Shown here: positions 36,540-45,388 of the stretch, piece by piece
Position numbering within the stretch: the first letter of the stretch is position 1
Layout of the letters: each line of letters begins with the position of its first letter
Assembly: GCF_025152745.1 (NCBI RefSeq)
Contig: NZ_CP104040.1
Coordinates: 1,364,001-1,428,000 of the forward strand
DNA length: 64,000 nucleotides
Direction of reading: 5' to 3'
From: Rhizobium sp. WSM4643
GTDB taxonomy: Bacteria > Pseudomonadota > Alphaproteobacteria > Rhizobiales > Rhizobiaceae
Translations under genes and position numbers: made by a program
Notes under the pieces: model-generated
Databases searched by the model: none
What the model was told of the DNA's origin: nothing
What the model saw: the letters and a program-made list of their open reading frames with translations, nothing else

Positions 36540-37154
36540 TCAACCCAATCCCTGATCAATCCGCATAGCAAAGGCGACGGAGCCGTCCCGCTCGAATTCG
36601 GAAAAGCCCAGGTGACGGTAAAAACCCTTGGCGCGTTCGTTGTTTGGGTCGACCCCGAGATGCACGGCTCCGACCCCGTGATTCCGAAGCGCTTGAAGCT
36701 CCGTGTCGATCATCCTGCGCCCCCAACCGCTTGCCTGAAGTCCGGGAAGAATGTTGATGTGAAGATGCGCCGGGTACTGGTCTTGAAGCCACGCCGTTCC
36801 GCTGCGCGGATTTTGAATTCGTTCCATCACGTCGGCGTCGCGCGGACGGGTGGGTGCCAGTCCCGCAATCTGCTGGCGGACGAACGGCCACCAGTTTGTT
36901 TGCAAGTCTCTGTCGAACCCGCCGGTGTCCGGCACCCCTACAACGTAGCCGACCGGCCGGCCGTCCTGAACGAGAACAAAGGCAAAGTCTTTGGCGAATT
37001 TGAGGTAGGGTACCGACCAGATGTAGCCGGGCAGATGCGGGTCGCTATAAAGCACGCTGGCATCCTGACCGCCATTCGCGGTTTTCAGGCAGATGTCGAA
37101 AAGAGCGTCGATATCCGCTTCAATCGCGGGGCGGATGAAGCAGCTGGTGTCCAT
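36540..37154 (-). CDS. GNAT family N-acetyltransferase
   Basis: A 204-residue acetyltransferase: CFIRPAIEADIDALFDICLK at the start, FAFVLVQDGRPVGYVVGVPD near residue 70, HLHINILPGLQASGWGRRMI (acetyl-CoA loop Q/G-x-G-x-G) near residue 137, and DPNNERAKGFYRHLGFSEFE near the end. It resembles acetyltransferases found beside beta-N-acetylhexosaminidase or sugar transport genes. The ATG at 37154 follows GGAGGTGGC. It is divergent from the transporter operon with 177 bases between them. Confidence 0.88.
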   Translation of the reverse strand: MDTSCFIRPAIEADIDALFDICLKTANGGQDASVLYSDPHLPGYIWSVPYLKFAKDFAFVLVQDGRPVGYVVGVPDTGGFDRDLQTNWWPFVRQQIAGLAPTRPRDADVMERIQNPRSGTAWLQDQYPAHLHINILPGLQASGWGRRMIDTELQALRNHGVGAVHLGVDPNNERAKGFYRHLGFSEFERDGSVAFAMRIDQGLG

Positions 37155-37331
37155 CACTTTGCCACCTCCTGCGTGGCGCTTGGTCATTTTAGGTCGCGAG
37201 AGGAGCCGATGCATTGACGATTACCTCAGATTCGCCAGCCAGGCAAAGCTCTGGGGGAAGAAAACGTTCGGCCGGTGCCTAGCACAAGGCCTGGGCGGAG
37301 AGTGGAGAATAAACCAGATGAGGTGGAGCAG

Positions 37332-38669
37332 ATGAACAGAACCGTGAAATCGATCAGCATACTGCCGGCATACCGATTGAAAGCAGCTGTCGCGCTTGCT
37401 GGCGCGGCGCTTTTGAGTTTTGGCCTTTCGGCAGCCGCGCGTGCTGACGACCTGGCTGTGTGGGACGACCAAACCTATGAAGGCCAGAGTGCGGTCATAG
37501 AGCAACTTAACAAGGAGTTCGAAGCTGCCCACCCCGGCGTCACGATCAAACGCACCGCCCGCACCTTTGATGACATGAAGTTGACGTTGAAGCTTGCGGT
37601 TTCGGCAGGTGATGGCCCGGTCATCACGAAGGTCAACCAGGGTGCTGGTGACATGGGGGCAATGGTCAAGGAGGGATTGCTCCTGCCGGTCGACGACTAC
37701 ATCAAACAATATGGCTGGGATAAGCTCCAGTCGGATTCCGTGCTTGCTCGAGACCGCTGGGAGGATGGAAAATTTGGGGTCGGTAAGACCTACGGCATAT
37801 CGGGCCTCGGCGAGATCGTTGGCCTCTACTACAATAAAAAGATCCTCGGCGATGCGGGAGTAGCGCTGCCGCAAACCTTCGAGGAGCTTCTAGCCGATCT
37901 CGACAAGCTGAAGGAAAAGGGCATTGCGCCCTTCATGATGGGCTCGGCAAAGCAGCATCTGGCCTTGCACATGATCGGCGCCATCGACCAAGCGCATATC
38001 CACGCGAGCAATCGCGCCGAGCTTGACGACCTGATTTACGGCCGTGGCGGCTCCTGGAACACCAAGGGAAACATCGAATCCGCCAAACTCGTGCAGCAGT
38101 GGGCACAGGGCGGTTATTTTTTCCCCGGTTTCGAAGGCATCTCAGGTGACGACGCCGTCCAGCTTTTCATTTCCGGGCAGGGCGCGTTCCTGATCTCCGG
38201 GACCTGGTATTTCGGTGACATGCAGCACAATCCGGATATCGGCTTTATGGCCATTCCCGCCCCGAAAGGCATTTCCAAGCCCATGAGTGTCGGGGGCGTG
38301 GATCTTGCCTGGGCGATAACGAGCCTTGCCAAAACGAAGCCGACACAGGACCTAGCCGGCGCATATATCGACTATATGGTCTCAGAAAAGGCTGCTGAAA
38401 CCTGGGCCAATGCTGGCTATCTCCCGGCAACTTCGCTCGCGGCTGACGCAAAGCCAAAGCTCACGCCGCTCCTCAGCTCCGGCATCGAAATGTGGAAGAC
38501 ACTCAACGCAAATGACGCTCTCGGCCATTACCCCGATTGGTCGAGCCCAACGATGCTGAAGACAATAGACGACAACACGCCGCTTCTCCTGTCCGGCAAT
38601 ATCACGCCCGAAGCCTTTGTCGATGCTATGGACAAGGATTATCAGGCCTACCTGAAGGATAAGAAATAA
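37332..38669 (+). CDS. Sugar ABC transporter substrate-binding protein
   Basis: A 445-residue family-1 (MalE/CUT1-type) binding protein. A long signal peptide ends near residue 37 (ALLSFGLSAAARADD). The mature protein shows SAVIEQLNKEFEAAHPGVTI, EIVGLYYNKKILGDAGV and GAFLISGTWYFGDM, the usual CUT1 blocks. It captures an unknown sugar or oligosaccharide in the periplasm. The ATG at 37332 is chosen because it starts the signal peptide and follows GAGGTGGAG. Two permease genes follow after a hairpin. Confidence 0.92.
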   Translation: MNRTVKSISILPAYRLKAAVALAGAALLSFGLSAAARADDLAVWDDQTYEGQSAVIEQLNKEFEAAHPGVTIKRTARTFDDMKLTLKLAVSAGDGPVITKVNQGAGDMGAMVKEGLLLPVDDYIKQYGWDKLQSDSVLARDRWEDGKFGVGKTYGISGLGEIVGLYYNKKILGDAGVALPQTFEELLADLDKLKEKGIAPFMMGSAKQHLALHMIGAIDQAHIHASNRAELDDLIYGRGGSWNTKGNIESAKLVQQWAQGGYFFPGFEGISGDDAVQLFISGQGAFLISGTWYFGDMQHNPDIGFMAIPAPKGISKPMSVGGVDLAWAITSLAKTKPTQDLAGAYIDYMVSEKAAETWANAGYLPATSLAADAKPKLTPLLSSGIEMWKTLNANDALGHYPDWSSPTMLKTIDDNTPLLLSGNITPEAFVDAMDKDYQAYLKDKK

Positions 38670-38682
38670 AGATTGCGACGCA

Positions 38683-38711
38683 GGTCACGGCCGTCCCCTG
38701 CGGTCGTGACC
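38683..38711 (+). promoter_or_regulatory. Intra-operon hairpin after the binding-protein gene
   Basis: GGTCACGGCCG and CGGTCGTGACC form an 11-base stem (one G-U type mismatch) around a 7-base loop, 13 bases after the binding-protein stop. There is no T-run. Such hairpins often protect the binding-protein part of the transcript and lower permease expression; that role is inferred. Confidence 0.6.
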
Positions 38712-38793
38712 TCAGTCTCGTCGATCGAGATAAATGAACATTGCGATCGGCTTGCTGCGCGATGACCACAGCTTTGGCTTTATGGAGTACTGG

Positions 38794-39687
38794 ATGAAAC
38801 GCTCCGCACTTGATGGCTCGCAACATGCCAATTTTATCTATTTATTGCCTGGATTGCTGTTCTACGCGGCTTTTGTCTTTGGACCGATCCTCGCGGCTTT
38901 GGGTTTGAGCCTGACCAGCTGGGACGGCTTGGCCATGCCCAAATGGGTTGGTTTGGGCAATTACGCCGATCTCTTTTCTGACAGTCGTTTTTATACTGCC
39001 TTGCGTAACAATGCCGAGCTTATGATCTTCTACTGTGTCCTGCCGCTCGTGCTCGGTATCGCTCTTGCTGCTTGCGTCTGGAATCTGAAGCAACGCGAAC
39101 AACTCGCCCTGCGCACATTCTTGTTCCTGCCTTATATCATGCCGACTGCCGTGTTGGGCATCATCTGGGCATGGCTCTACAATCCTGCATTCGGCCCATT
39201 CAATCAGTTTCTCAGAGCAGTCGGGTTGGGCGCCTTCGCACTCCCGTGGCTGGGAGATTTCAATTTTGTTCTTCCCGCGGTCGGGATCGTTGCCACTTGG
39301 TATTTCTTTGGTTTTTGCATGGTCATTTTCCTGACCGGAATCCAGCGCATCGACCCGTCTCTTTTCGACGCTGCCAAGGTCGATGGTGCTTCGGCGCGAA
39401 AAACTTTTTTCTGGATAACGCTGCCGCTTCTATTGCCTGAAATAAGGGTGGTTTTGCTTTTGACGGTCATAGCGTCGATCAAAAGCTTCGACCTGATTTT
39501 TACAATGACCCGGGGCGGACCCGCCAACGCTACGCTCGTGCCGAACATCTACATGTATCAGCTCGGCTTCGAGCTCAATCGGTTCGGCGCCGCGGCGGCC
39601 ATCGCCATTGTCGGCGCGATACTGACATTCGTAATCAACTATGCGATTCACCGATTTGTAGGATCGCAGCATAAAGGATTGGCTTGA
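38794..39687 (+). CDS. Sugar ABC transporter permease (MalF/LacF type)
   Basis: A 297-residue inner-membrane permease with six predicted helices. FIYLLPGLLFYAAFVFGPIL is the first, and the EAA loop is GIQRIDPSLFDAAKVDGASARKTFFWITLPLL near residue 190, which contacts the ATPase. The ATG at 38794 has GGAG six bases upstream; an in-frame ATG at 38734 lacks a good site. The stop overlaps the start of the second permease. Confidence 0.93.
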   Translation: MKRSALDGSQHANFIYLLPGLLFYAAFVFGPILAALGLSLTSWDGLAMPKWVGLGNYADLFSDSRFYTALRNNAELMIFYCVLPLVLGIALAACVWNLKQREQLALRTFLFLPYIMPTAVLGIIWAWLYNPAFGPFNQFLRAVGLGAFALPWLGDFNFVLPAVGIVATWYFFGFCMVIFLTGIQRIDPSLFDAAKVDGASARKTFFWITLPLLLPEIRVVLLLTVIASIKSFDLIFTMTRGGPANATLVPNIYMYQLGFELNRFGAAAAIAIVGAILTFVINYAIHRFVGSQHKGLA

Positions 39688-40520
39688 TGAGCCGTTCATT
39701 TAACATTTCTTCCGGTCCGCTATTCCTCCGCATTGTCCTCTGGCTTCTTGCTTTCGTCACGATCATCCCCTTCCTGCTCCTGCTTCTAACCTCAATAAAG
39801 AGCAAGGCCGACGTTCTGCAGGGTGCATTCGCATTGCCGGCATATCCACATTTCGAAAATTACGTCGATGCTTGGAATGCCGGACATTTCAACATTTACT
39901 TCTGGAATTCGATCATCGTTGTCATACCCGTCGTTGCTGCAAGCGTCATTTTAGGCCTGCTGACCGGTTTTGCCTTCGCATACCTGTCATTTCCGCTGCG
40001 GCGTACGCTGTTCGCCATCCTGACGCTCGGCATGATGGTGCCGGCGGAAGCCTTCATCATTCCGCTTTATTATGAAATGCGGTATCTCGGACTGATCAAT
40101 ACCTATGCGGCTCTCATTGTGCCGCAGATCGCGATGTCGATACCATTCTCGACGATCTTCCTCGCCAGCGCGATGCAGCAACTGCCGGAAGAAGTTCTCG
40201 AAGCGGCAGTTCTCGATGGCGCCGGACGCTTCTATATCCTGCGCAAGATCGTTATCCCGCTCATGGTGCCGGCGATGTCGACGCTGGCGCTGTTTCTGTT
40301 CATATGGACCTGGAATGAGTTTCTCATTCCGTTCATTCTGGTCAATGACGACGCTTATCGGACGCTGCCCCTCGGCATGCTGTTTTTCCAGGGGCGTTAT
40401 ACCGTCAACACACCGGTTCTGACCGCCGGTGCGGTGATCGTGATTTTCCCGCTCATCCTGACTTATCTGGTTTTCCAGCGACGGTTCATTGCCGGCCTGA
40501 CGGCAGGAGCGACAAAATAA
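39687..40520 (+). CDS. Sugar ABC transporter permease (MalG/LacG type)
   Basis: A 277-residue permease. LLAFVTIIPFLLLLLTSIKS is the first helix. The EAA loop is AMQQLPEEVLEAAVLDGAGRFYILRKIVIPLM near residue 165, and FIWTWNEFLIPFILV follows. The start overlaps the preceding stop. No ATPase or sugar-metabolic gene follows: the next gene is on the opposite strand. The transporter must therefore borrow an ATPase from elsewhere in the genome. Confidence 0.93.
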   Translation: MSRSFNISSGPLFLRIVLWLLAFVTIIPFLLLLLTSIKSKADVLQGAFALPAYPHFENYVDAWNAGHFNIYFWNSIIVVIPVVAASVILGLLTGFAFAYLSFPLRRTLFAILTLGMMVPAEAFIIPLYYEMRYLGLINTYAALIVPQIAMSIPFSTIFLASAMQQLPEEVLEAAVLDGAGRFYILRKIVIPLMVPAMSTLALFLFIWTWNEFLIPFILVNDDAYRTLPLGMLFFQGRYTVNTPVLTAGAVIVIFPLILTYLVFQRRFIAGLTAGATK

Positions 40521-40577
40521 ACAGCCATATGCGAAGGTGTCGTTTCGGAGCCACACGCCTACTTGGACAGCAAGACG

Positions 40578-41819
40578 TCACGCTTCCCTTCGTCTTTGTT
40601 CGCGCTTGTGGCGCACTTCCAGCGCCGCGCAGCCCCAGACCGTGCCAAGAAGCAGATAGACATGGCGCCAGTGGTCGATATCGATGACGTTGCCGATTGT
40701 CGCATGGCCGAGAACCGAGATCCAGGCGATCATCAGGAAGGGCTGCCACGGCCGGTCGAGCAGCAACTTTCGGAAGCCGAGAGCCAGCGTCCAGAGAAGC
40801 ATGCCGACATAGCTGACGAAGCCGAGCCAACCATAAGAAGTGAGCGATTTCAGCCAGATATTGTGCTCGTCCTCGGGAAACATCGTGCCGAACACCAGCG
40901 GCCCGATGCCGAGCGGGCGCTCCATCATCATGGTGAAGCCGATCCGGTGGCGCTCGAAGCGGCCGAGATGTTCGCCGTCATATTGCTGCACCAGCTGGGC
41001 GCGCGCCGAAAACAGTTCGGCGACCTTGGGGATCTGCAGCGCCACCAGCAGCGAGGCGACCAACATGATGATCGCCGCCAGCGACAGGACCAGAACCCGC
41101 AGGCGAAAAGCGCCACTGCGCTCCTTCAGCAGCATGATGAAGATCAGCAGCACCACGCCAAGCGCGAAGAGCCCCCAGGCGGCGCGGGAAAAGGAGAGGA
41201 AGATGCCGAGCGCAAGCATGAGCAGGGCGGCAGCCTTCAGCGGCGATTTCTTCAGGTCGCCGGCCAGGATGCCGTGGACGAGATAGAGCGATGGCGGCAC
41301 CAGGAAGGGACCGAAGACGTTGGGATCCTGGAAGGCGCCCTTGGCGCGGTCGTAGAGCGTGAAAATTTCCGCGCCCGGAAAGGCATGGAAATAGCCGAGT
41401 GTGCCGAGCGCGGAGGTGGCGACAGCGGCAAAGGTCCAGGCGTTGAAGATCAGCGGCAGCCGCTTGTGGCTGTCCTCGATGATTGCCGCGTAGAAGACCG
41501 CCGTCAGCGCCAGAAAGGTCGACACTGCGATATACATCGGCGCCGTTGCCAGGTCCTTCATCTGCGTCAGCGACAGCATGCCGCCGATATTGAAGGTCAG
41601 CAGCAGGGCGAGCAGTGGTGCTACGCCGCGCGAAATCCGGAGGCCCAGGATGAACCAGAGGCCGATCAGCCCGGCCATCCAGAGTTCATAGGGCGCCGGC
41701 TCGTCGATCACGAAACCGGAGAGGAAGACGCCGAAGGCGACGAAGGCCGAGCCGATCAGGCGCAGCGTCATCCGCTGCGGTTGGGCGACACGGGGATATG
41801 TCGCCTCGATCGCGCTCAA
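40578..41819 (-). CDS. O-antigen ligase/polymerase family protein (UppF-like)
   Basis: A 413-residue integral membrane protein with about 10-12 helices, of the Wzy_C/O-antigen ligase class. It has the large periplasmic loop with RAKGAFQDPNVFGPFL near residue 160, SFSRAAWGLFALG near residue 209, and HRIGFTMMMERPLGIGP with MFPEDEHNIWLKSLTSYGWLGF near residue 320. It probably polymerises or ligates the repeat units made by this cluster. It overlaps the upstream phosphotransferase gene by four bases. The UppF assignment rests on gene order. Confidence 0.85.
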   Translation of the reverse strand: MSAIEATYPRVAQPQRMTLRLIGSAFVAFGVFLSGFVIDEPAPYELWMAGLIGLWFILGLRISRGVAPLLALLLTFNIGGMLSLTQMKDLATAPMYIAVSTFLALTAVFYAAIIEDSHKRLPLIFNAWTFAAVATSALGTLGYFHAFPGAEIFTLYDRAKGAFQDPNVFGPFLVPPSLYLVHGILAGDLKKSPLKAAALLMLALGIFLSFSRAAWGLFALGVVLLIFIMLLKERSGAFRLRVLVLSLAAIIMLVASLLVALQIPKVAELFSARAQLVQQYDGEHLGRFERHRIGFTMMMERPLGIGPLVFGTMFPEDEHNIWLKSLTSYGWLGFVSYVGMLLWTLALGFRKLLLDRPWQPFLMIAWISVLGHATIGNVIDIDHWRHVYLLLGTVWGCAALEVRHKREQRRREA

Positions 41820-43402
41820 TAGGCGTTTTCCGTGTTGAGCAGCCGGATCGGCGTCAGGAACAGGATCTTGAGATCGAACCAGAGCGACCAGTTCTCGATG
41901 TAATAGAGGTCGTAGGCCGTGCGGAACTTGATCTTCTCGTCATTGTCCACTTCGCCGCGCCAGCCGTTGATCTGGGCCCAGCCGGTGACGCCGGGCTTGA
42001 CGCGGTGGCGGGCGAAATAACCCTCGACGACATCGCCGAAGGCGCGGTCGCGCGCCTGGGCGAGAACGGCATGCGGACGCGGGCCGACGAGCGAGAGATC
42101 GCCCCTCAGTACGTTGAAAAGCTGCGGTAGTTCATCGATCGAGGTCTTGCGGATGAAGCGGCCGACGCGGGTGACGCGCGGATCGCCCTTGGTCACCGCG
42201 GCCTTGCCTGTGGGGTCGGCCATGTCGGTGTACATCGAGCGAAACTTGAAGACGTTGATGATTTCATTGTTGAAGCCGTGGCGCTTCTGCATGAAGAAGA
42301 CCGGGCCTGTGGAGGTCGCCTTGATGGCGATCGCGGTTGCGAGCATGATCGGCCAGAGCAGCGCCAGTGCGACGATCGTGAAGAAGATGTCGAAGCCGCG
42401 CTTGGCAACGGAATCCCAGTCGCGGATCGGCTTCTTGAAAATGTCGAGCATCGGCACCGAGCCGACATGCGAATAGGCGCGCGGCCGGAAGCGCAGCCGG
42501 TTGGCATGCGCGGCAAGACGGATATCGACCGGCAGAACCCAGAGCTTTTTCAAAAGATCGTAGATACGGGCCTCGGCCGACAGCGGCAGGGCGATGATCA
42601 GCATGTCGATGCGTGTCAGCCGTACGAATTCGACGAGTTCGGCGACAGTGCCGAGTTTCGGATAACCGGCGACCATGATCGGCGAGCGGTTCTCGCCGCG
42701 GTCGTCGAAGATGCCGCAGATGCGGATGTCATTGTCGGCCTGCTGTTCGAGGACGCGGATCAGGTCCTTGGCCGGCTCGCCGCCACCGACGATGACGGCG
42801 CGGCGTTCCATGATGCCGTTGCGCGCCCAGTTGCGGATGGCGTAGGCGACGACAAAGCGTTCGGCTGCAAGGAAGAGCGCGCCTGCGACGAACCAAGGGA
42901 TGTAGGCGTCGACCATCGCCCACGTGGTGCCGCGAATGAGCCCGAACAGGCCGACGCTCAGGAGAAGCGCGATCGTCCAAGCGGCGACGATGCGCGGCAT
43001 CAGCCGCAGCTTCGCCCGAAGTGCGGGAATGGTGTAGGTGTCGGCAAGCTGCAGGCCGATAACGGTCAAGGCCGAAGCGATCACCGCCACGCCCGCCCGC
43101 ACCAGCATGGAATCGTTGCCCTCGCCGGGCCAGAAATAGTGAATGGTCAGCGCAATCGCAAAGAGTGCCAGGAATTCCAGCAGCCGCAATTGCCCGATGA
43201 TGATCGCGGGCGAATGAGTTCCGTCGCGGAACTGTTCGGCGATCTGGCGGGCATAGGGATTAATTTCGGTCGGGTTGGAGGAATTCTCCTGAACCGCGTC
43301 GCCGCGAACCTCGATGTCGGAGACCTGCTTGCGCAGTGCTTCCACGTCGAATTGATCGCCTTTTTCCAGCTTGTTCATGGGGCCAGTTTGTTCATGGGGC
43401 AT
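41816..43402 (-). CDS. uppE: Undecaprenyl-phosphate hexose-1-phosphate transferase (UppE-like)
   Basis: The initiating enzyme that loads the first sugar phosphate onto undecaprenyl phosphate. The 528-residue protein has four N-terminal helices and a CoA-binding-like domain (RAVIVGGGEPAKDLIRVLEQ near residue 195). The C-terminal bacterial sugar transferase domain has KRGFDIFFTIVALALLWPIM, FFMQKRHGFN, RVTRVGRFIRKTSIDELPQL, and GDLSLVGPRPHA. It is the WbaP/WcaJ type. In Agrobacterium the corresponding uppE initiates the holdfast-like unipolar polysaccharide; the symbol is from family plus gene order. Confidence 0.88.
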   Translation of the reverse strand: MPHEQTGPMNKLEKGDQFDVEALRKQVSDIEVRGDAVQENSSNPTEINPYARQIAEQFRDGTHSPAIIIGQLRLLEFLALFAIALTIHYFWPGEGNDSMLVRAGVAVIASALTVIGLQLADTYTIPALRAKLRLMPRIVAAWTIALLLSVGLFGLIRGTTWAMVDAYIPWFVAGALFLAAERFVVAYAIRNWARNGIMERRAVIVGGGEPAKDLIRVLEQQADNDIRICGIFDDRGENRSPIMVAGYPKLGTVAELVEFVRLTRIDMLIIALPLSAEARIYDLLKKLWVLPVDIRLAAHANRLRFRPRAYSHVGSVPMLDIFKKPIRDWDSVAKRGFDIFFTIVALALLWPIMLATAIAIKATSTGPVFFMQKRHGFNNEIINVFKFRSMYTDMADPTGKAAVTKGDPRVTRVGRFIRKTSIDELPQLFNVLRGDLSLVGPRPHAVLAQARDRAFGDVVEGYFARHRVKPGVTGWAQINGWRGEVDNDEKIKFRTAYDLYYIENWSLWFDLKILFLTPIRLLNTENAY

Positions 43403-43451
43403 TGTCGCTCGTTGTCACCGAGCGAAATACCAGAAAGCCCCTAAGAAATAT

Positions 43452-44618
43452 TTACGAGGCGGCGGGCATAGCTTGGCCGGCAGCCGGGTTGACGAGCTCA
43501 TGGTACAATTTCAGGACATCACGCGCCATGACGGCGGACGAAAACACCGCCTTCACCGCTTCGGGCTTCGGCATCGTCCTGGCGTGCCAGTCGGGTGTGC
43601 TCAGCGTTTCCGCCATGACGCGGGCGAGGTCGTCGGAATTGCCGGGCTCCACAAGCGCCGCGCTGTCGGCGCCGAGCACCTCGGGAATGCCGCCGACACG
43701 GCTTGCGATGATCGTCTTGCCGGCGCCGAGCCCTTCGAGCACGATATAGGGCATGGCTTCGGCGCGCGAGGGAACGACAAGGTTCTGCGCCATGGAGAAG
43801 GCTTCGTGGACCCGCATTGCCGGCAGCATGCCGATGCGTTTGCCAAGGCCGCGTTCGACCATCATCTCGCGGTAGCGGTCGCGATCCGGCCCGTCGCCGA
43901 TCATCAGCGCCGATAGTGGCCTGCCGAGCAGCCGCTCGGTCTTGGCGAAGGCATCGACAAACAGATCGGGACCCTTGAGGTCCCGCAGCATTCCCACATA
44001 GATGAAATGCACGGCATCCGAGCGGGTCGGGATCGTCTCGAAATCGCGCTCGCTGATACCGTTGTAGATCAGCCTCGTCTTCGTCCGCGGTCGACCGACC
44101 TTGCGCGCATAGGTATCGCGCTCATATTCGCAGATGAAGACCAGCGCATCGGTGAAATATTCCTGCAGGCGCTCCATCCTGAGGACGAACTGTCCGCTGA
44201 GCGAGGAGCGCGAATAATGCAGGCTTCCACCATGCGCGGTATAGAGGCGGGCTATGCGATACCTGTTCACCCGCAACGCTGAGCCGGCAAGTCGCGCGAG
44301 CACGCCGCCCTTGGCGCCGTGTCCGTGCAGCACATCCGGCCGCAAACTTTTGATTTTCTTGTATGTATCCCACATCGTCGCAATATCGGACGGACTGATC
44401 GAGCGCCGGATCGGCACGCGTGTCAGGCCGAGCGAGAGATACGGACGGATATCGTCGAACAGGCTGTCCTCGTACTCGCCGCCGGTCGAGCTGTCGCAGA
44501 GGATGCCGATGTCGTGGCCGGCCTTGCTATGCTCCTCGACGAGATCGCGGACATGGCGGAAAATTCCGCCGACCGGCGACCTGAAGCAATGGAGGATGCG
44601 GAGCGGCTGCTGTGCCAT
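43452..44618 (-). CDS. Glycosyltransferase family 4 (UppD-like)
   Basis: A GT-B glycosyltransferase of about 388 residues. The N-terminus is RILHCFRSPVGGIFRHVRDL. The C-terminal GT4 domain has IYVGMLRDLKGPDLFVDAFA near residue 205, and VPSRAEAMPYIVLEGLGAGK and ASRVGGIPEVLG near residue 300, with the E-x7-E sugar-nucleotide site. It adds a sugar to the lipid-linked repeat unit. It follows the Wza-like gene almost without gap. The ATG at 44618 is preferred to the GTG one codon upstream. Confidence 0.9.
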   Translation of the reverse strand: MAQQPLRILHCFRSPVGGIFRHVRDLVEEHSKAGHDIGILCDSSTGGEYEDSLFDDIRPYLSLGLTRVPIRRSISPSDIATMWDTYKKIKSLRPDVLHGHGAKGGVLARLAGSALRVNRYRIARLYTAHGGSLHYSRSSLSGQFVLRMERLQEYFTDALVFICEYERDTYARKVGRPRTKTRLIYNGISERDFETIPTRSDAVHFIYVGMLRDLKGPDLFVDAFAKTERLLGRPLSALMIGDGPDRDRYREMMVERGLGKRIGMLPAMRVHEAFSMAQNLVVPSRAEAMPYIVLEGLGAGKTIIASRVGGIPEVLGADSAALVEPGNSDDLARVMAETLSTPDWHARTMPKPEAVKAVFSSAVMARDVLKLYHELVNPAAGQAMPAAS

Positions 44619-44621
44619 CAC

Positions 44622-45197
44622 TCAGAAAAGCCGTTCGCGAACGTAGATCGTGTCACCTGCGATGATCGGCCCTGATATGTTGATGCGGCCGGTCAGCACC
44701 TGTCCATTGATCTTGCGGGTGACATCGACCACGCGCTGGTTGGCGCGGCTGGTGAAGCCGCCGGCAACCGCGATGGCATTCTGCACTGTCATGCCGGGAA
44801 CATAGGCATACTGGCCGGGCTGGCCCACTTCACCCATGATGAAGACCGAACGGTAGCGATCGACATCGATCGTGACGTCGGGATCGCGAAGATAGCCCTG
44901 CTGCAGTTTTTGGGCGATCTGCCCCGAGAGTTGCTGCAGGGTTCGTCCGCGGGCAGGGACCTGGCCGATGAGCGGGAAGGCGACATAGCCGGCCTGATCT
45001 ACCGTATAGGTGTTGGTCAGGCTCTGCTGGTCGAAGACGGTGATGCGCAGTCGATCGCCGCTGTCCAGCGTATAAGGCTGAATGGTCGCCTCGTTGAAGG
45101 CCTTCGGCGCAGGCTTGTACGTCGTGCAGCCGCCCAATGCTGCGGTCATGGCTGCAAGGCTCAGGGCCAAAAGGATCTTGGGCTGGACGACAGACAT
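44622..45197 (-). CDS. uppC: Wza-like polysaccharide export lipoprotein (UppC-like)
   Basis: A 191-residue outer-membrane polysaccharide export protein with a lipoprotein signal (LSLAAMTAALGGC, Cys near residue 24). The Poly_export domain is IQPYTLDSGDRLRITVFDQQ near residue 39, and the SLBB domain is VFIMGEVGQPGQYAYVPGMT near residue 118, then ISGPIIAGDTIYVRERLF at the end. It is shorter than Escherichia coli Wza and lacks its C-terminal helix region, as is usual in rhizobia. It is divergent from the Wzz-like gene with about 190 bases between. Confidence 0.88.
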   Translation of the reverse strand: MSVVQPKILLALSLAAMTAALGGCTTYKPAPKAFNEATIQPYTLDSGDRLRITVFDQQSLTNTYTVDQAGYVAFPLIGQVPARGRTLQQLSGQIAQKLQQGYLRDPDVTIDVDRYRSVFIMGEVGQPGQYAYVPGMTVQNAIAVAGGFTSRANQRVVDVTRKINGQVLTGRINISGPIIAGDTIYVRERLF

Positions 45198-45388
45198 CCG
45201 CTTGTGCTCACAAAAATGAAGTCGGTGCAGTCGTTATCGATCCGTTAGGGTTAATGCCCGGTAAAGGGCGCTTGCAATTTCCCGGTTTCCTTCATCGATC
45301 ATCGGTCATTTTCTTGGCGAGCTTGTCATTAACCGTTGAGTTACCATGGTCGTTTACGCTTACGGCACCTTTGTTGTGGAGTAAGAGC

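Noticed and set aside
36285..37217. A 310-codon plus-strand open frame
   Set aside because: Most of it is antisense to the GNAT gene at 36540-37154, which has recognisable acetyl-CoA motifs and a strong ribosome binding site.
40563..41822. A 419-codon plus-strand open frame
   Set aside because: It lies entirely antisense to the O-antigen ligase-like gene, whose translation has clear membrane helices and family motifs. The plus frame gives charged, motif-free sequence.
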